This document shows, in pieces, positions 47,086 through 56,793 of a DNA stretch of 64,000 nt. The translations under genes were made by a program, and so were the position numbers. Source of the stretch: Azospirillum oleiclasticum (GTDB lineage Bacteria > Pseudomonadota > Alphaproteobacteria > Azospirillales > Azospirillaceae); contig NZ_JABFFR010000013.1 in NCBI RefSeq assembly GCF_013423485.1, positions 124,001 to 188,000 of the forward strand, given 5' to 3'. The notes beneath the pieces are model-generated. The model worked only from the letters and a program-made list of their open reading frames with translations, had not been told where the DNA came from and ran no database searches. How positions within the stretch are numbered: the first letter of the stretch is position 1; each line of letters begins with the position of its first letter.

Positions 47086-48216
47086 ATGGCTATCCTCGGC
47101 GGTTTCTGGACCTCCGTTCTCGCCTTTCTTCTGGTGCTGACGGTGCTCGTGTTCGTGCACGAGCTGGGGCATTACCTGGTCGCGCGGCGCAACGGCGTGC
47201 GCATCGAGGTGTTTTCGATCGGCTTCGGGCCGGAGCTGTTCGGCTGGAACGACCGCACCGGCACACGGTGGAAGTTCAGCGCCATTCCACTTGGCGGCTA
47301 TGTCAAGATGTTCGGTGATGCCGACGCCGCCTCCACCCCCGGCGACGTGCGCGGCATGACGGAGGAGGAGCGGCGCGTCTCCTTCCACCACAAGCCGCTG
47401 GGAGCCCGCGCCGCCATCGTGGCGGCGGGGCCGGCGGCGAACTTCATCTTCTCCCTGCTGGTGCTGGCCGTGCTGTTCATGACGGCGGGGCAGCCCTTCA
47501 CCCCCGCCGACGTGGGCGGAATCCAGCCCGGCAGTGCGGCGGAGCGTGCAGGCCTGCGGCCGGGCGACCTGGTGAAGGAGATCGACGGGACCGGCATCGC
47601 CCGGTTCGAGGAAATCCGCCAGATCATCACCATGAATCCCGGCCGTCCGCTGACGGTGGTGGTGGAGCGCGACGGCCGGCCGGTGACGCTGACCGCGACC
47701 CCCGACGTGTCGGAGGTGACCGACCGATTCGGCAACGTCCACCGCATCGGGCTGCTCGGAATCACCCGCGGCGGGACCGAGCAGGTGGTGCACGATCCAT
47801 TGTCCGCGCTGTGGCAGTCGGGGCGCGAGATCGTGAATATGACCTTCGGCACACTCACCGCCGTCGGCCAGATGGTCGAAGGCTCCCGCGGCACCGAAGA
47901 ACTGGGCGGGCCGCTCCGCATCGCGCAGATGTCGGGGGAAGTCGCGCAGACGAGTTTCTACGCGCTCGTCTGGTTCATGGCTTTCCTGTCGGTCAATCTC
48001 GGCCTCATCAATCTTTTCCCGGTGCCCATGTTGGATGGTGGGCATCTGATGTTCTACGCGATCGAGAAGGTCCGCGGCAAACCGCTCGGGCCGCGCGCGC
48101 AAGAATACGGTTTCCGCATCGGATTGGCTCTGGTATTAAGCCTCATGGTCTTCGCCACGTGGAACGACTTGGTTCAGCTCCGTGTGGTTGATTTCTTCAG
48201 AGGACTGGTTTCCTAA
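47086..48216 (+). CDS. rseP: RIP metalloprotease RseP
   Basis: 376 residues from ATG 47086. Intramembrane site-2 protease: HELGH zinc motif in the first helix, IPLGGYVKM, a PDZ domain in the middle (GGIQPGSAAERAGLRPGDLVKEIDG), and the second metal motif NLFPVPMLDGGH. It cleaves anti-sigma factors and leftover signal peptides. A GTG at 47071 would add five residues; the chosen start matches the short family N-terminus. Confidence 0.96.
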   Translation: MAILGGFWTSVLAFLLVLTVLVFVHELGHYLVARRNGVRIEVFSIGFGPELFGWNDRTGTRWKFSAIPLGGYVKMFGDADAASTPGDVRGMTEEERRVSFHHKPLGARAAIVAAGPAANFIFSLLVLAVLFMTAGQPFTPADVGGIQPGSAAERAGLRPGDLVKEIDGTGIARFEEIRQIITMNPGRPLTVVVERDGRPVTLTATPDVSEVTDRFGNVHRIGLLGITRGGTEQVVHDPLSALWQSGREIVNMTFGTLTAVGQMVEGSRGTEELGGPLRIAQMSGEVAQTSFYALVWFMAFLSVNLGLINLFPVPMLDGGHLMFYAIEKVRGKPLGPRAQEYGFRIGLALVLSLMVFATWNDLVQLRVVDFFRGLVS

Positions 48217-48242
48217 GAGCCATCAGAGCCGGGGGGCGGACG

Positions 48243-50585
48243 TTGCGCGTTTCCAGCAGGGTTCTGGCGCTCAGCCTTATGGCTGGCTGCGCCACGACAA
48301 GCATTTCTTTGGCACACGCACAGTCGGGTGCCGGCGGCAGTCCGCTTCTTCCGGTCGATCGTGTCCAGGTGGCCCAGGTCTTCTCTGGCGGCACCATCCG
48401 TGACATCCGCGTCCAAGGCACCCAGCGCATCGAGGAGTCGACGGTGCGCACCTATCTGTCGGTGCGGCCGGGCGACCCCTTCGACCCCGACCGGATCGAC
48501 CAGTCGCTGAAGGCGCTGTTCGCCACCAGCCTGTTCCAGGACGTGGTGCTGCGGCGCGAGGGCGACACGCTGGTGGTGGCGGTGGTGGAGAACCCCATCA
48601 TCAACCGCATCGCCTTCGAGGGGAACCGCCGCATCGAGAGCGACCAGCTCCAGGGCGAGATCCAGCTCAAGCCGCGGCAGGTCTACACCCGCACCCGCGT
48701 GCAGAACGACGTGCAGCGCCTGCTCGACATCTACCGGCGTCAGGGCCGCTTCGCGGCGACGGTGGAGCCGAAGATCATCCAGCTCGACCAGAACCGGGTC
48801 GATCTGGTCTTCGAGATCAACGAGGGTGCCCGCACCGGCGTGCGCGCCATCAACTTCGTCGGCAACGAGGCGTTCAGCGACAGCACGCTGCGCAGCGCCG
48901 TCCAGACGAAGGAGAGCGCCTGGTACCGGTTCATGACGTCGGACGACAGCTACGATCCCGATCGTCTGACCTTCGACCGCGAGCTGCTGCGCCGTTACTA
49001 TCTGCGCGAGGGCTACGCGGATTTCCGCGTGCTGTCGGCGGTGGCCGAGTTGACGCCGGACCGCGAAGACTTCATCGTGACCTTCACCATCGAGGAAGGC
49101 CAGCGCTACAAGTTCGGCAAGGTCGACATCCGCAGCTCGCTGCGGGCGCTCGACACCGAGGCGCTGAAGTCCGTGGTCACGACGCGCGAGGGCGACTGGT
49201 ACAACGCCCAGGACGTCGAGAACACCATCACCAAGCTCACCAACGCGGTCGGCGACCAGCAGTACGCCTTCGTGGACATCCGCCCCCAGGTGAACCGCAA
49301 CCGCGACGCTCTGACCATCGACGTCACTTACGAGATCGGCGAGGGACCGCGCGTCTTCGTCGAGCGCATCGACATCACCGGCAACGTCCGCACGCTGGAC
49401 AAGGTCGTCCGGCGCGAGGTGATGGTGGCCGAGGGCGACCCGTTCAACACCTCCAAGCTGCGCCGTTCCGAGCAGCGCATCAAGGATCTGGGCTATTTCG
49501 AGCGGGTGCAGGTGACCTCGCAGCCGGGCACGGCGCCCGACCGCTCGGTCGTCAACGTCGAGGTGACGGAGCAGTCCACCGGTGAAATCTCCTTCGGTGC
49601 CGGCTTCTCCACCTCCGACGGCCCGTTGGGCGACTTCTCGATCCGCGAGCGCAACCTGCTGGGCCGTGGCCAGGATCTGCGCTTCGGGGCGACGATCTCG
49701 GGCAGCCGGCAGGAATACGACATCAGCTTCACCGAGCCTTACTTCCTCGACCGCGACATGTCGGCGGGCTTCGATCTGTTCCGCCGGACGCGCGACTACC
49801 AGGACGAGTCGAGCTACGACGAGCGCAACACCGGCTTCGCGCTGCGCCTCGGGGTGCCGCTGTCGGAGCGCCTGCGCCAGCGCTTCTACTACCAGCTCCA
49901 GAGCACCAACATCAGCAACGTGCCCACGACCGCGTCGGAGTTCATCCAGGCGGAGGAGGGCACGCGCGTGACCTCGCTGATCGGCACCGAGCTGATGTAC
50001 GACGCCCGCAACAGCCGCCTGCAGCCGACCGCCGGTTACTTCGGCCGCGTGTCGGCGGAGTTCGCCGGCCTCGGCGGATCGGAGCGTTTCGTGCGCACGC
50101 GCATCGGCGGCGGCTATTACCTGCCGCTGACCGACGACGACAGCTGGGTGATCGCCACCACGGCCGAGGTCGGCTACATCGTCGGGTTGGGCGAGGACGT
50201 GAGCCTTGCCGACCGCTTCTTCCTTGGCGGCGACACCTTCCGCGGTTTCGAGACCGCCGGCATCGGCCCGCGCGACACCACCACCAGCGATGCGCTCGGT
50301 GGGCAGCGCTACGTCCGCGGCTCGGTCGAGATGTCCTTCCCGCTGGGCCTGCCGGAGGAATTCGGGCTGAAAGGCCATGCCTTCACCGACGTCGGCACCC
50401 TGTCCGACGCCGACATCAACAGCCCCAAGGTGGCGGATGAGAATTCGATCCGCCTGGCGGCCGGTGCCGGTGTATCGTGGCGCTCGCCGCTCGGGCCCAT
50501 CCGGGTCGATCTGGCTTTCCCGATCCTGAAGGAAAGCTACGATCAGACCCAGTATTTCCGATTCAGCTTTGGGACCAGGTTCTGA
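48243..50585 (+). CDS. bamA: Outer membrane protein assembly factor BamA
   Basis: 780 residues. A signal peptide is followed by five POTRA domains (first: IRDIRVQGTQRIEESTVRTYLSVRPGDPFD) and a 16-strand barrel; loop 6 motif in FLGGDTFRGFETAG, and the last strand ends in phenylalanine (FRFSFGTRF), the beta-signal. Start is TTG 48243, giving a good signal sequence. Upstream is rseP (26-base gap), downstream skp (two bases). Confidence 0.97.
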   Translation: MRVSSRVLALSLMAGCATTSISLAHAQSGAGGSPLLPVDRVQVAQVFSGGTIRDIRVQGTQRIEESTVRTYLSVRPGDPFDPDRIDQSLKALFATSLFQDVVLRREGDTLVVAVVENPIINRIAFEGNRRIESDQLQGEIQLKPRQVYTRTRVQNDVQRLLDIYRRQGRFAATVEPKIIQLDQNRVDLVFEINEGARTGVRAINFVGNEAFSDSTLRSAVQTKESAWYRFMTSDDSYDPDRLTFDRELLRRYYLREGYADFRVLSAVAELTPDREDFIVTFTIEEGQRYKFGKVDIRSSLRALDTEALKSVVTTREGDWYNAQDVENTITKLTNAVGDQQYAFVDIRPQVNRNRDALTIDVTYEIGEGPRVFVERIDITGNVRTLDKVVRREVMVAEGDPFNTSKLRRSEQRIKDLGYFERVQVTSQPGTAPDRSVVNVEVTEQSTGEISFGAGFSTSDGPLGDFSIRERNLLGRGQDLRFGATISGSRQEYDISFTEPYFLDRDMSAGFDLFRRTRDYQDESSYDERNTGFALRLGVPLSERLRQRFYYQLQSTNISNVPTTASEFIQAEEGTRVTSLIGTELMYDARNSRLQPTAGYFGRVSAEFAGLGGSERFVRTRIGGGYYLPLTDDDSWVIATTAEVGYIVGLGEDVSLADRFFLGGDTFRGFETAGIGPRDTTTSDALGGQRYVRGSVEMSFPLGLPEEFGLKGHAFTDVGTLSDADINSPKVADENSIRLAAGAGVSWRSPLGPIRVDLAFPILKESYDQTQYFRFSFGTRF

Positions 50586-50587
50586 CA

Positions 50588-51208
50588 ATGACCGTCACCA
50601 CCATGCGGGGACTCCTCGCCGGAGCGGCGCTCGCCGCCGCCCTGGCGCTTCCGGCGCTCCCCGCCGCCGCCCAGACCGCCCCCGCGGCTCCCGCCGCGAC
50701 GACGCCCGCCCCCGGTGCGGCGTCGCAGAAGCTGGAGGCCCCCACCATCATGGTGGTGGACGTCCAGAAGATCCTGCAGGAGGCCGCGGCGTCCAAGGGC
50801 ATCCAGAAGGCTGTCGAGACGCAGCGCGACACCTATCAGAAGGAGATCGCGGCACTCGAGGACAAGCTGCGCACGGCGGAGCAGGAGCTGCGCAAGCAGC
50901 AGACCGTGCTGTCGGCCGACGCGCTCGCCCAGCGCCGCCGCGATTTCGAGAAGCAGGTCGCCGACGTCCAGCGCACCGTGCAGTCGCGCAAGCGCGCGCT
51001 CGACAGTGCGCTGAACGACAGCATGGGCCAGGTCCAGAAGGCGATGGTCGAGATCATCGCCGAGATGGCGCGCGACAAGGGCGCCAACATCGTGCTGGCC
51101 CGCCACCAGTTCGTGCTGGTCGAGGCGCAGCTCGATGTGACCGACGCGGTCATGGACCGGCTGAACAAGAAGCTTCCCAAGGTCGCGGTCACCATCCCGA
51201 AGCAGTGA
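50588..51208 (+). CDS. skp: Periplasmic chaperone OmpH/Skp
   Basis: 206 residues with signal peptide (LPAAAQ) and an Ala/Pro-rich linker before the Skp core (IMVVDVQKILQEAAASKGIQKAV, then a long coiled-coil arm). Skp trimers hold unfolded outer-membrane proteins for BamA. It is two bases after bamA. lpxD, normally next, is absent; 156 non-coding bases follow before fabZ. Confidence 0.93.
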   Translation: MTVTTMRGLLAGAALAAALALPALPAAAQTAPAAPAATTPAPGAASQKLEAPTIMVVDVQKILQEAAASKGIQKAVETQRDTYQKEIAALEDKLRTAEQELRKQQTVLSADALAQRRRDFEKQVADVQRTVQSRKRALDSALNDSMGQVQKAMVEIIAEMARDKGANIVLARHQFVLVEAQLDVTDAVMDRLNKKLPKVAVTIPKQ

Positions 51209-51364
51209 CGCGGTGATCGTCGCAGGCCCCGCCACCGGTTCGGAGGCGGGGCGCTTGGCCGTTGAACCGCTTTGCGAAATGGGGCACAACGTGCCGGCGT
51301 GAAGGGCGAGGCCGAAGCGGCGCCGACGGGACGGCGGCGCGCTACCAGAGCGGATGTGCGGACG

Positions 51365-51871
51365 ATGGACGTAGCGGACAACAACGACCGGGCGGACAAC
51401 AACGACCGGGCGGACGACAGCAACCGGGCGGATGATATCGACATCCTCGGGGTGATGCGGAAGATCCCGCACCGCTACCCGTTCCTGATGATCGATCGCG
51501 TGGTCCAGGTGGTGCCCGGCGAAAGCGCCGTGGGCATCAAGAACGTCACCATCAACGAGCCGCATTTCCAAGGTCATTTCCCGTCCCGGCCGGTCATGCC
51601 GGGCGTGCTGATCGTCGAGGCGATGGCGCAAACCGCGGGGATTCTCGTGGTCCAGACACTCGGCCCCGACGCCGAGGGCAAGCTGGTCTATTTCATGACC
51701 ATCGACGAAGCGCGCTTCCGCCGCCCGGTCACCCCCGGCGACCAGATCCACATCCACGTCTCCAAGCAGCGCCGGCGCGGCAATGTCTGGAAGTTCAAGG
51801 GTGAGGCCAAGGTCGACGGCGTGCTGGTCGCCGAAGCCATCTATTCCGCCATGATCCTGGACGAGAAATGA
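51365..51871 (+). CDS. fabZ: 3-hydroxyacyl-[acyl-carrier-protein] dehydratase FabZ
   Basis: 168 residues. The hot-dog core holds the catalytic His and Glu: [40 protein letters not shown]. It dehydrates 3-hydroxyacyl-ACP in fatty acid synthesis and shares substrate with LpxA. Unusually, the N-terminus is extended by about 25 residues made of a DNA-level 18-bp tandem repeat (Asp/Asn-rich NNDRAD units). Start ATG 51365. It ends four bases inside lpxA. Confidence 0.96.
   Translation: MDVADNNDRADNNDRADDSNRADDIDILGVMRKIPHRYPFLMIDRVVQVVPGESAVGIKNVTINEPHFQGHFPSRPVMPGVLIVEAMAQTAGILVVQTLGPDAEGKLVYFMTIDEARFRRPVTPGDQIHIHVSKQRRRGNVWKFKGEAKVDGVLVAEAIYSAMILDEK
51374..51427 (+). repeat. 18-bp tandem repeat within fabZ
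   Basis: Three 18-bp copies (51374-51391, 51392-51409, 51410-51427), the first two identical and the third slightly diverged, encode an Asp/Asn/Arg/Ala repeat in the N-terminal extension of FabZ. Length may vary between strains. Confidence 0.85.
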
Positions 51872-52671
51872 CCGCCACCATTCATCCCAGCGCCGTCGTC
51901 GACCCGGCCGCGCGCATTGGCGAGGGCGCCGTGATCGGCCCCTTCTGCGTGGTCGGGCCGGACGTCGAACTGGGCGCGGGGGTGAAGCTCCTGTCCCATG
52001 TGGTGGTGGAGGGGCGGACGACCGTCGGCGACGGCACCGTCATCTTCCCCTTCGCGTCCATCGGCCACCGGCCGCAGGACCTGAAGTACAAGGGTGAGCC
52101 GTCGCGTCTGGAGATCGGCCGCAACAACACCATCCGCGAACACGTCACCATGAACCCCGGCACCGAGGGTGGCGGCATGCTGACGAAAGTGGGCGACAAC
52201 GGCCTGTTCATGATGGGCGCCCATGTGGCGCACGACTGCATCCTCGGCAACCACGTGATCATGGCCAACAACGCCACGCTGGCGGGCCATGTCGTGGTCG
52301 GCGATCACGCCTTCTTCGGCGGGCTGTCGGCGGTGCACCAGTTCGTGCGCATCGGCGCGCACGCCATGATCGGCGGCATGTCGGGGGTGGAGAACGACGT
52401 CATTCCCTTCGGTCTGGTGATGGGCGAGCGGGCGCGGCTCGCCGGCCTGAACCTCGTGGGGCTGGAGCGGCGCGGCTTCTCCAAGGACGACGTGCGCGGC
52501 CTGCGCGCCGCCTACCGCCTGCTCTTCGCGTCGGAAGGCACCTTCGCCGACCGCATCGAGGAGGTGGAGCGCCAGTACGGCGAGCAGGGGCTGGTGGCCG
52601 ACGTGCTCGGCTTCATCCGCAGCAAGGCCTCCCGCTCGCTTTGCCAGCCGCGGATGGAGGGGGGCGGCTGA
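51868..52671 (+). CDS. lpxA: UDP-N-acetylglucosamine acyltransferase LpxA
   Basis: 267 residues. First enzyme of lipid A synthesis. The left-handed beta-helix hexapeptide repeats are clear ([25 protein letters not shown]), with catalytic His in [15 protein letters not shown] and the C-terminal helical domain ([13 protein letters not shown]). Start ATG 51868 overlaps the fabZ stop (ATGA). Confidence 0.97.
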   Translation: MTATIHPSAVVDPAARIGEGAVIGPFCVVGPDVELGAGVKLLSHVVVEGRTTVGDGTVIFPFASIGHRPQDLKYKGEPSRLEIGRNNTIREHVTMNPGTEGGGMLTKVGDNGLFMMGAHVAHDCILGNHVIMANNATLAGHVVVGDHAFFGGLSAVHQFVRIGAHAMIGGMSGVENDVIPFGLVMGERARLAGLNLVGLERRGFSKDDVRGLRAAYRLLFASEGTFADRIEEVERQYGEQGLVADVLGFIRSKASRSLCQPRMEGGG

Positions 52672-52688
52672 CCGTCGCCCCGGCGTCG

Positions 52689-53528
52689 ATGACCGTCGGC
52701 ACCGGCACGGCCCCGAAGCTCGGCATACTGGCCGGCGGCGGCACGCTGCCCGGCATGCTGGCCGCCGCAGCGCGCGGTGCCGGCCGTGGCGTCTTCATGG
52801 TCGCCTTCGAGGGCCACACCGACCCCGCGGCGGTGACGGGATTCCCGCATCTGTGGAGCCGTTTTGGCGCCGCCGGCACCGTGATCGACCGGCTGAAGCG
52901 CGAAGGGGTGGGGGAACTGGTCTTCGCCGGGCCGGTGCGCCGCCCGACCCTGGGCGAGCTGATGCCGGACTGGCGCACCGCCAAATTCATCGCCCGCATC
53001 GGCACCCGCGCTTTCGGTGACGACGGCCTGCTGCGCGCCATCGCGCGCGAGCTGGAGGGGGAGGGTTTCCGCGTCGTCGGGCTGCACGAGATCCTGCGCG
53101 ACCTCGTCACCCCCGCGGGACCGGTCGGCCGCTTGACCCCCGACGCGCAGGCGCGGGTCGACATCGCCCGCGGGGTGGAGGTGGCGCGCGGCCTGGGCGC
53201 GCTCGACGTGGGGCAGGGTGCGGTGGTGCAGCAAGGCATCGTGCTGGCGGTGGAGGCGGTGGAGGGCACCGACGCCATGCTCGCCCGCTGCGCCGGCCTT
53301 GCCCGAACCGGTGCCGGCGGGGTGCTGGTGAAGACCAGGAAGCCGCAGCAGGACCGCCGGCTCGACCTGCCCGCCATCGGCACCGACACCGTGCGCAACG
53401 CGCACGCCGCGGGCCTGCGCGGCATCGCGGTGCAGGCCGGGGGCAGCCTGATCATCGACCGCGCCGGCGTGGCAGCCGAGGCCGACCGGCTCGGCCTCTT
53501 CGTGGTGGGGGTGGAGGTGCCGGAGTGA
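52689..53528 (+). CDS. lpxI: UDP-2,3-diacylglucosamine pyrophosphatase LpxI
   Basis: 279 residues. LpxI is the alphaproteobacterial alternative to LpxH. KLGILAGGGTLPGMLAAAA, GELVFAGPVRRPTLGELMPD and GVLVKTRKPQQDRRLDLPAIG with TVRNAHAAGLRGIAVQAGGSLIID define the family. The start ATG 52689 lacks a clear ribosome binding site; coupling to lpxA (stop 17 bases earlier) is likely. Overlaps lpxB by four bases. Confidence 0.95.
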   Translation: MTVGTGTAPKLGILAGGGTLPGMLAAAARGAGRGVFMVAFEGHTDPAAVTGFPHLWSRFGAAGTVIDRLKREGVGELVFAGPVRRPTLGELMPDWRTAKFIARIGTRAFGDDGLLRAIARELEGEGFRVVGLHEILRDLVTPAGPVGRLTPDAQARVDIARGVEVARGLGALDVGQGAVVQQGIVLAVEAVEGTDAMLARCAGLARTGAGGVLVKTRKPQQDRRLDLPAIGTDTVRNAHAAGLRGIAVQAGGSLIIDRAGVAAEADRLGLFVVGVEVPE

Positions 53529-54709
53529 CCGGACCCTTGGTCTTCCTGATCGCCGGGGAACCGTCGGGCGACGCGCTCGGCGGGCGGCTGATGGCGGCGC
53601 TGAAGCGGCTGACCGGGGGTGCGGTGCGCTTCGCCGGCATCGGCGGCGAGCGCATGGCGGCGGAGGGGCTGGACACGCTGGTGCCGCAGTCGGAGCTGGC
53701 GCTGTTCGGCGTGGTGGAACTGCTGTCCCACATCCCCAACGTGCTGCGCCGCATCGACCAGACGGTGGCGGAGGTCCGCCGGCTGAAGCCGGACGTGGTG
53801 GTCAGCATCGATTCGCCGGGCTTCACCGCGCGGGTGGCGAAGAAGCTGCGGGCGTCGGACGCCGGCATCCCCCTGGTGCATTACGTGGCGCCCACCGTCT
53901 GGGCCTGGAAGCCGGGGCGGGCGAAGAAATACGCCCGGCTCTACGACCATCTGCTGGCCGTGCTTCCCTTCGAGCCGCCCTGGTTCGAGCGGGAGGGGCT
54001 GCCCTGCACCTTCGTCGGACATTCGGTGGTGGAGGGCGGGGCCGGCAAGGGCGACGGCGCCCGGTTCCGCGCCGCCCACGGGCTGGCCCCCGACGCCCGC
54101 GTCGTCACCGTCCTGCCGGGCAGCCGGCAGGGCGAGGTCGGCCGGCTGCTGCCGGTGTTCCGGGAGACGCTGGAGCGATTGCTCGCGGATCACCCGACGC
54201 TGGTCGCCGCCATCCCCACCGTCGCCACCGTGCGCGACCGGGTCGCCGCCGACACCGCCGGCTGGCCGCTGCCGGTCGTCGTCGTGGAGGGGGAGGCCGC
54301 CAAGCACGACGCCTTCGCCGCGTCGGAGGCGGCGCTGGCCGCGTCGGGCACCGTGGCGCTGGAGCTGGCGCTGGCCGGTCTGCCGTCGGTGGTGACCTAT
54401 CGGCTCAACCCTGTGACGGTGGCGCTCTATCGCCGTTTCATCCAGGTGCGCTATGTGAACCTCGTCAACCTGATGCTGGACCGCATGCTGGTGCCGGAGC
54501 TGCTTCAGGAGGATTGCCGGGCCGACCGTCTCGCCCCGGCGCTGGCCCGGCTGCTGGACGATCCGGCGGCGCGGGCCGAACAGATCGAGGGCGTGGCCGC
54601 CGTGGCCGGCTGGCTCGGCCAGGGCGGTGCCCCGCCCAGCGAACGCGCCGCCCGCGTGGTGCTCAATGTGATCGCCGCCGGGCCGCGCCACCTTGGAGGG
54701 AAGAGATGA
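53525..54709 (+). CDS. lpxB: Lipid-A-disaccharide synthase LpxB
   Basis: 394 residues, peripheral membrane glycosyltransferase joining lipid X and UDP-diacyl-glucosamine. GEPSGDALGGRLM at the N-terminus, FGVVELLSHIP, YVAPTVWAWKPGRAKK, VGHSVVEG and LPGSRQGEVGRLLP are diagnostic. GTG start 53525 within the lpxI end (GTGA). Confidence 0.97.
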   Translation: MTGPLVFLIAGEPSGDALGGRLMAALKRLTGGAVRFAGIGGERMAAEGLDTLVPQSELALFGVVELLSHIPNVLRRIDQTVAEVRRLKPDVVVSIDSPGFTARVAKKLRASDAGIPLVHYVAPTVWAWKPGRAKKYARLYDHLLAVLPFEPPWFEREGLPCTFVGHSVVEGGAGKGDGARFRAAHGLAPDARVVTVLPGSRQGEVGRLLPVFRETLERLLADHPTLVAAIPTVATVRDRVAADTAGWPLPVVVVEGEAAKHDAFAASEAALAASGTVALELALAGLPSVVTYRLNPVTVALYRRFIQVRYVNLVNLMLDRMLVPELLQEDCRADRLAPALARLLDDPAARAEQIEGVAAVAGWLGQGGAPPSERAARVVLNVIAAGPRHLGGKR

Positions 54710-55113
54710 GCGAGACCACCGCGGGTTTCCGCGTCCTGCACACCATGCTCCGGGTCTTCGACCTGGAGAAATCCATCGACTTCTACACCCGGCTGCTCGG
54801 CATGAAGCTGCTGCGCCGCAACGACTACGAAGGCGGGCGCTTCACCCTGGCCTTCGTCGGCTATGGCGAGGAGTCATCGACCGCCGTCATCGAGCTGACC
54901 CACAACTGGGATCAGGCGGAGCCCTACAGCATCGGCTCCGGCTACGGCCACATCGCCATCGGCGTGCCCGACATCTACGGCACCTGCAAGACGCTGGAAG
55001 CGGCCGGCGCCAAGATCACCCGCCCGCCGGGGCCGATGAAGCACGGCAGCACCATCATCGCCTTCATCGAGGACCCCGACGGCTACAAGGTCGAGCTGAT
55101 CCAGCGGTCGTAA
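54706..55113 (+). CDS. gloA: Lactoylglutathione lyase (glyoxalase I)
   Basis: 135 residues. Detoxifies methylglyoxal as its glutathione adduct. The four metal ligands of the bacterial Ni-type enzyme are visible: His in VLHTMLRV, Glu in AVIELTHNW, His in GYGHIAIGV, Glu in YKVELIQ. FYTRLLGMKLLRRNDYEGGRFTLAF is typical. ATG 54706 has GGAGGGAAG upstream and overlaps the lpxB stop. Confidence 0.96.
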   Translation: MSETTAGFRVLHTMLRVFDLEKSIDFYTRLLGMKLLRRNDYEGGRFTLAFVGYGEESSTAVIELTHNWDQAEPYSIGSGYGHIAIGVPDIYGTCKTLEAAGAKITRPPGPMKHGSTIIAFIEDPDGYKVELIQRS

Positions 55114-55147
55114 CCCTCACCCGACCCTCTCCCCGGTGGGGAGAGGG
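55114..55147. terminator. REP-like hairpin between convergent genes
   Basis: CCCTCACCC followed by a 10-bp stem CCCTCTCCCC/GGGGAGAGGG with a 3-base loop (55125-55147), at the join of gloA and the S41 protease gene. It shares the CCCTCACCC and CCCTCTCCC parts with the repeats at 8323 and 63148-63336. Likely a bidirectional terminator. Confidence 0.6.
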
Positions 55148-55160
55148 CTTTGGTCCATGA

Positions 55161-56588
55161 TCAACGCCGCGGCAGCATGGCGCCCTGGCTGCGGGCGTGG
55201 ATGTATTCCGCGGCGCACTGCACCGGCACGTCGGCGTCCGGCCCGGTGGCGGGGCTGCGGGCGCTGTTGGGGCACACGTCCTCCCACCGGCTGGAGCGCA
55301 CCACCGGCGGCGGCGGGGCGTTGGGGTCGCAGCTCGCGGGATCGGCGTGCACCTCGTCCGCGTTTCCGTTGGCGGCCCTCACCTCGACGTCGGGGGTGAC
55401 GCCGAAGCAATCCACCAGCGCGCCGTGCGGGCGGTAGTAGCGCGCCGTGGTGAGCCGCAGCCCGACATCGCCCGGCAGCGGCGACAGCGTCTGCACCGAT
55501 CCCTTGCCATATGTGCGCACGCCCATGACCAGCGCCCGCTTGTGGTCCTGCAACGCGCCGGCCACGATCTCCGACGCCGAGGCGGAGCCGGAATTCACCA
55601 CGACCACCACCGGCAGCCCCGGCAGCAGCTCGCCCGGCGTGCCGCCGTAGCGGCGGTTGTCGATGGGCTTGCGGCCGCGCACGGTCACGATGTCCACCGC
55701 CTCCAGGAAACGGTCGGAGACGCTGACCGCCTGGTCCAGCAGTCCGCCCAGATTGTTGCGCAGGTCGATGACCGCCCCGGCCAGCCGGCCGCCGGACTGG
55801 CGGCGCAGCTCCTCCACCGCCTCGTCCAGGCTGGTCGAAGTCTGCTGGTTGAAGGTGGCGATGCGGATGTAGCCGACGTCGCCCTCCAGCCGGTAGCGGA
55901 CGGAGCGGATCTGCACGATGGCGCGGGTCAGGTTCACCCGGACCAGCGATTCCTTGGCGCGGCGCAGGGTCAGCGCCACCGAGGTGCCGACCGGGCCGCG
56001 CATGCGCGCCACCGCGTCGTGCAGCTTCAGCCCCTTCACCGGGTAATCGTCGATTCGGGCGATCAGGTCGCCGGGCTTCAGCCCCGCGGTGGCGGCGGGC
56101 GAGCCGTCGATGGGGGCGACCACGCGGACGAGCCCCGACTCGTCGTCCATCACCACCTCGATCCCCAGCCCGCCGAACTCGCCCTGGGTCTGCTCGCGGG
56201 TGAAGCGGTAGTGGTCGTTGTCGAGGAAGCTGGAGTAGGGATCCAGCGAGCTCATCATCGCCGTCAGCCCGGCCTCGGTGAGCGTGCGTTCCGAGGCGGC
56301 GGGGGTCTCCTGCTTGGCGGTGCGGGCGGCGGTCAGCGCCCGGTCCACCAGCACCTGCGGGTCCTGCGGCTTGACGTGGTCGTCGAGCACGCGGTCGAGC
56401 ACGCGGGCGAACAGCTCGTAATTGCCGTCGTAGCTCGACATCGGAGAACGGGTGTTGGAGATCTTCGGGAACTCCTGACGGTATCGGGCGAGTGCCCGCA
56501 CCTCCTCCTGGCTTTCATAGGAGGTCACCGCGCAGGCCGGCCCCATCGCCATGACCAGCAGCAGCAGTGCACCCAGCAGTTTCCCCAT
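55161..56588 (-). CDS. S41-family carboxy-terminal processing protease
   Basis: 475 residues with signal peptide (MGKLLGALLLLVMAMGPACA). A PDZ domain (GIEVVMDDESGLVRVVAPIDGSPAATAGLKPGDLIARID) lies before the catalytic region: VIDLRNNLGGLLDQAVSVSD, the serine in NSGSASASEIVAGALQD, and the general-base lysine in TYGKGSVQT. This is the Ser/Lys dyad of CtpA-type proteases, acting in the periplasm on protein C-termini and peptidoglycan hydrolases. The start is ATG 56588, preceded by GAGAGGG. The C-terminal 50 residues are a Pro-rich, Cys-containing tail. Confidence 0.92.
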   Translation of the reverse strand: MGKLLGALLLLVMAMGPACAVTSYESQEEVRALARYRQEFPKISNTRSPMSSYDGNYELFARVLDRVLDDHVKPQDPQVLVDRALTAARTAKQETPAASERTLTEAGLTAMMSSLDPYSSFLDNDHYRFTREQTQGEFGGLGIEVVMDDESGLVRVVAPIDGSPAATAGLKPGDLIARIDDYPVKGLKLHDAVARMRGPVGTSVALTLRRAKESLVRVNLTRAIVQIRSVRYRLEGDVGYIRIATFNQQTSTSLDEAVEELRRQSGGRLAGAVIDLRNNLGGLLDQAVSVSDRFLEAVDIVTVRGRKPIDNRRYGGTPGELLPGLPVVVVVNSGSASASEIVAGALQDHKRALVMGVRTYGKGSVQTLSPLPGDVGLRLTTARYYRPHGALVDCFGVTPDVEVRAANGNADEVHADPASCDPNAPPPPVVRSSRWEDVCPNSARSPATGPDADVPVQCAAEYIHARSQGAMLPRR

Positions 56589-56793
56589 CCTGCGTCCCTC
56601 TCGACAGGCCGGTGCGGCCGGCGGATTGCTTCCCATCGAACCCACGCTGCCCCGTTGCTTGATTATGGTTCCCGTCTCGCACGGGACCACGGGCGCAGAA
56701 GCCGCGCCGCGTCGGGGCGCCGACGTCCCCGCCGCGGTCGCGCGGAAGAGTATCACGCGGGTCCGGCGATAACAATTTGGCAGGGTTTGGTTC

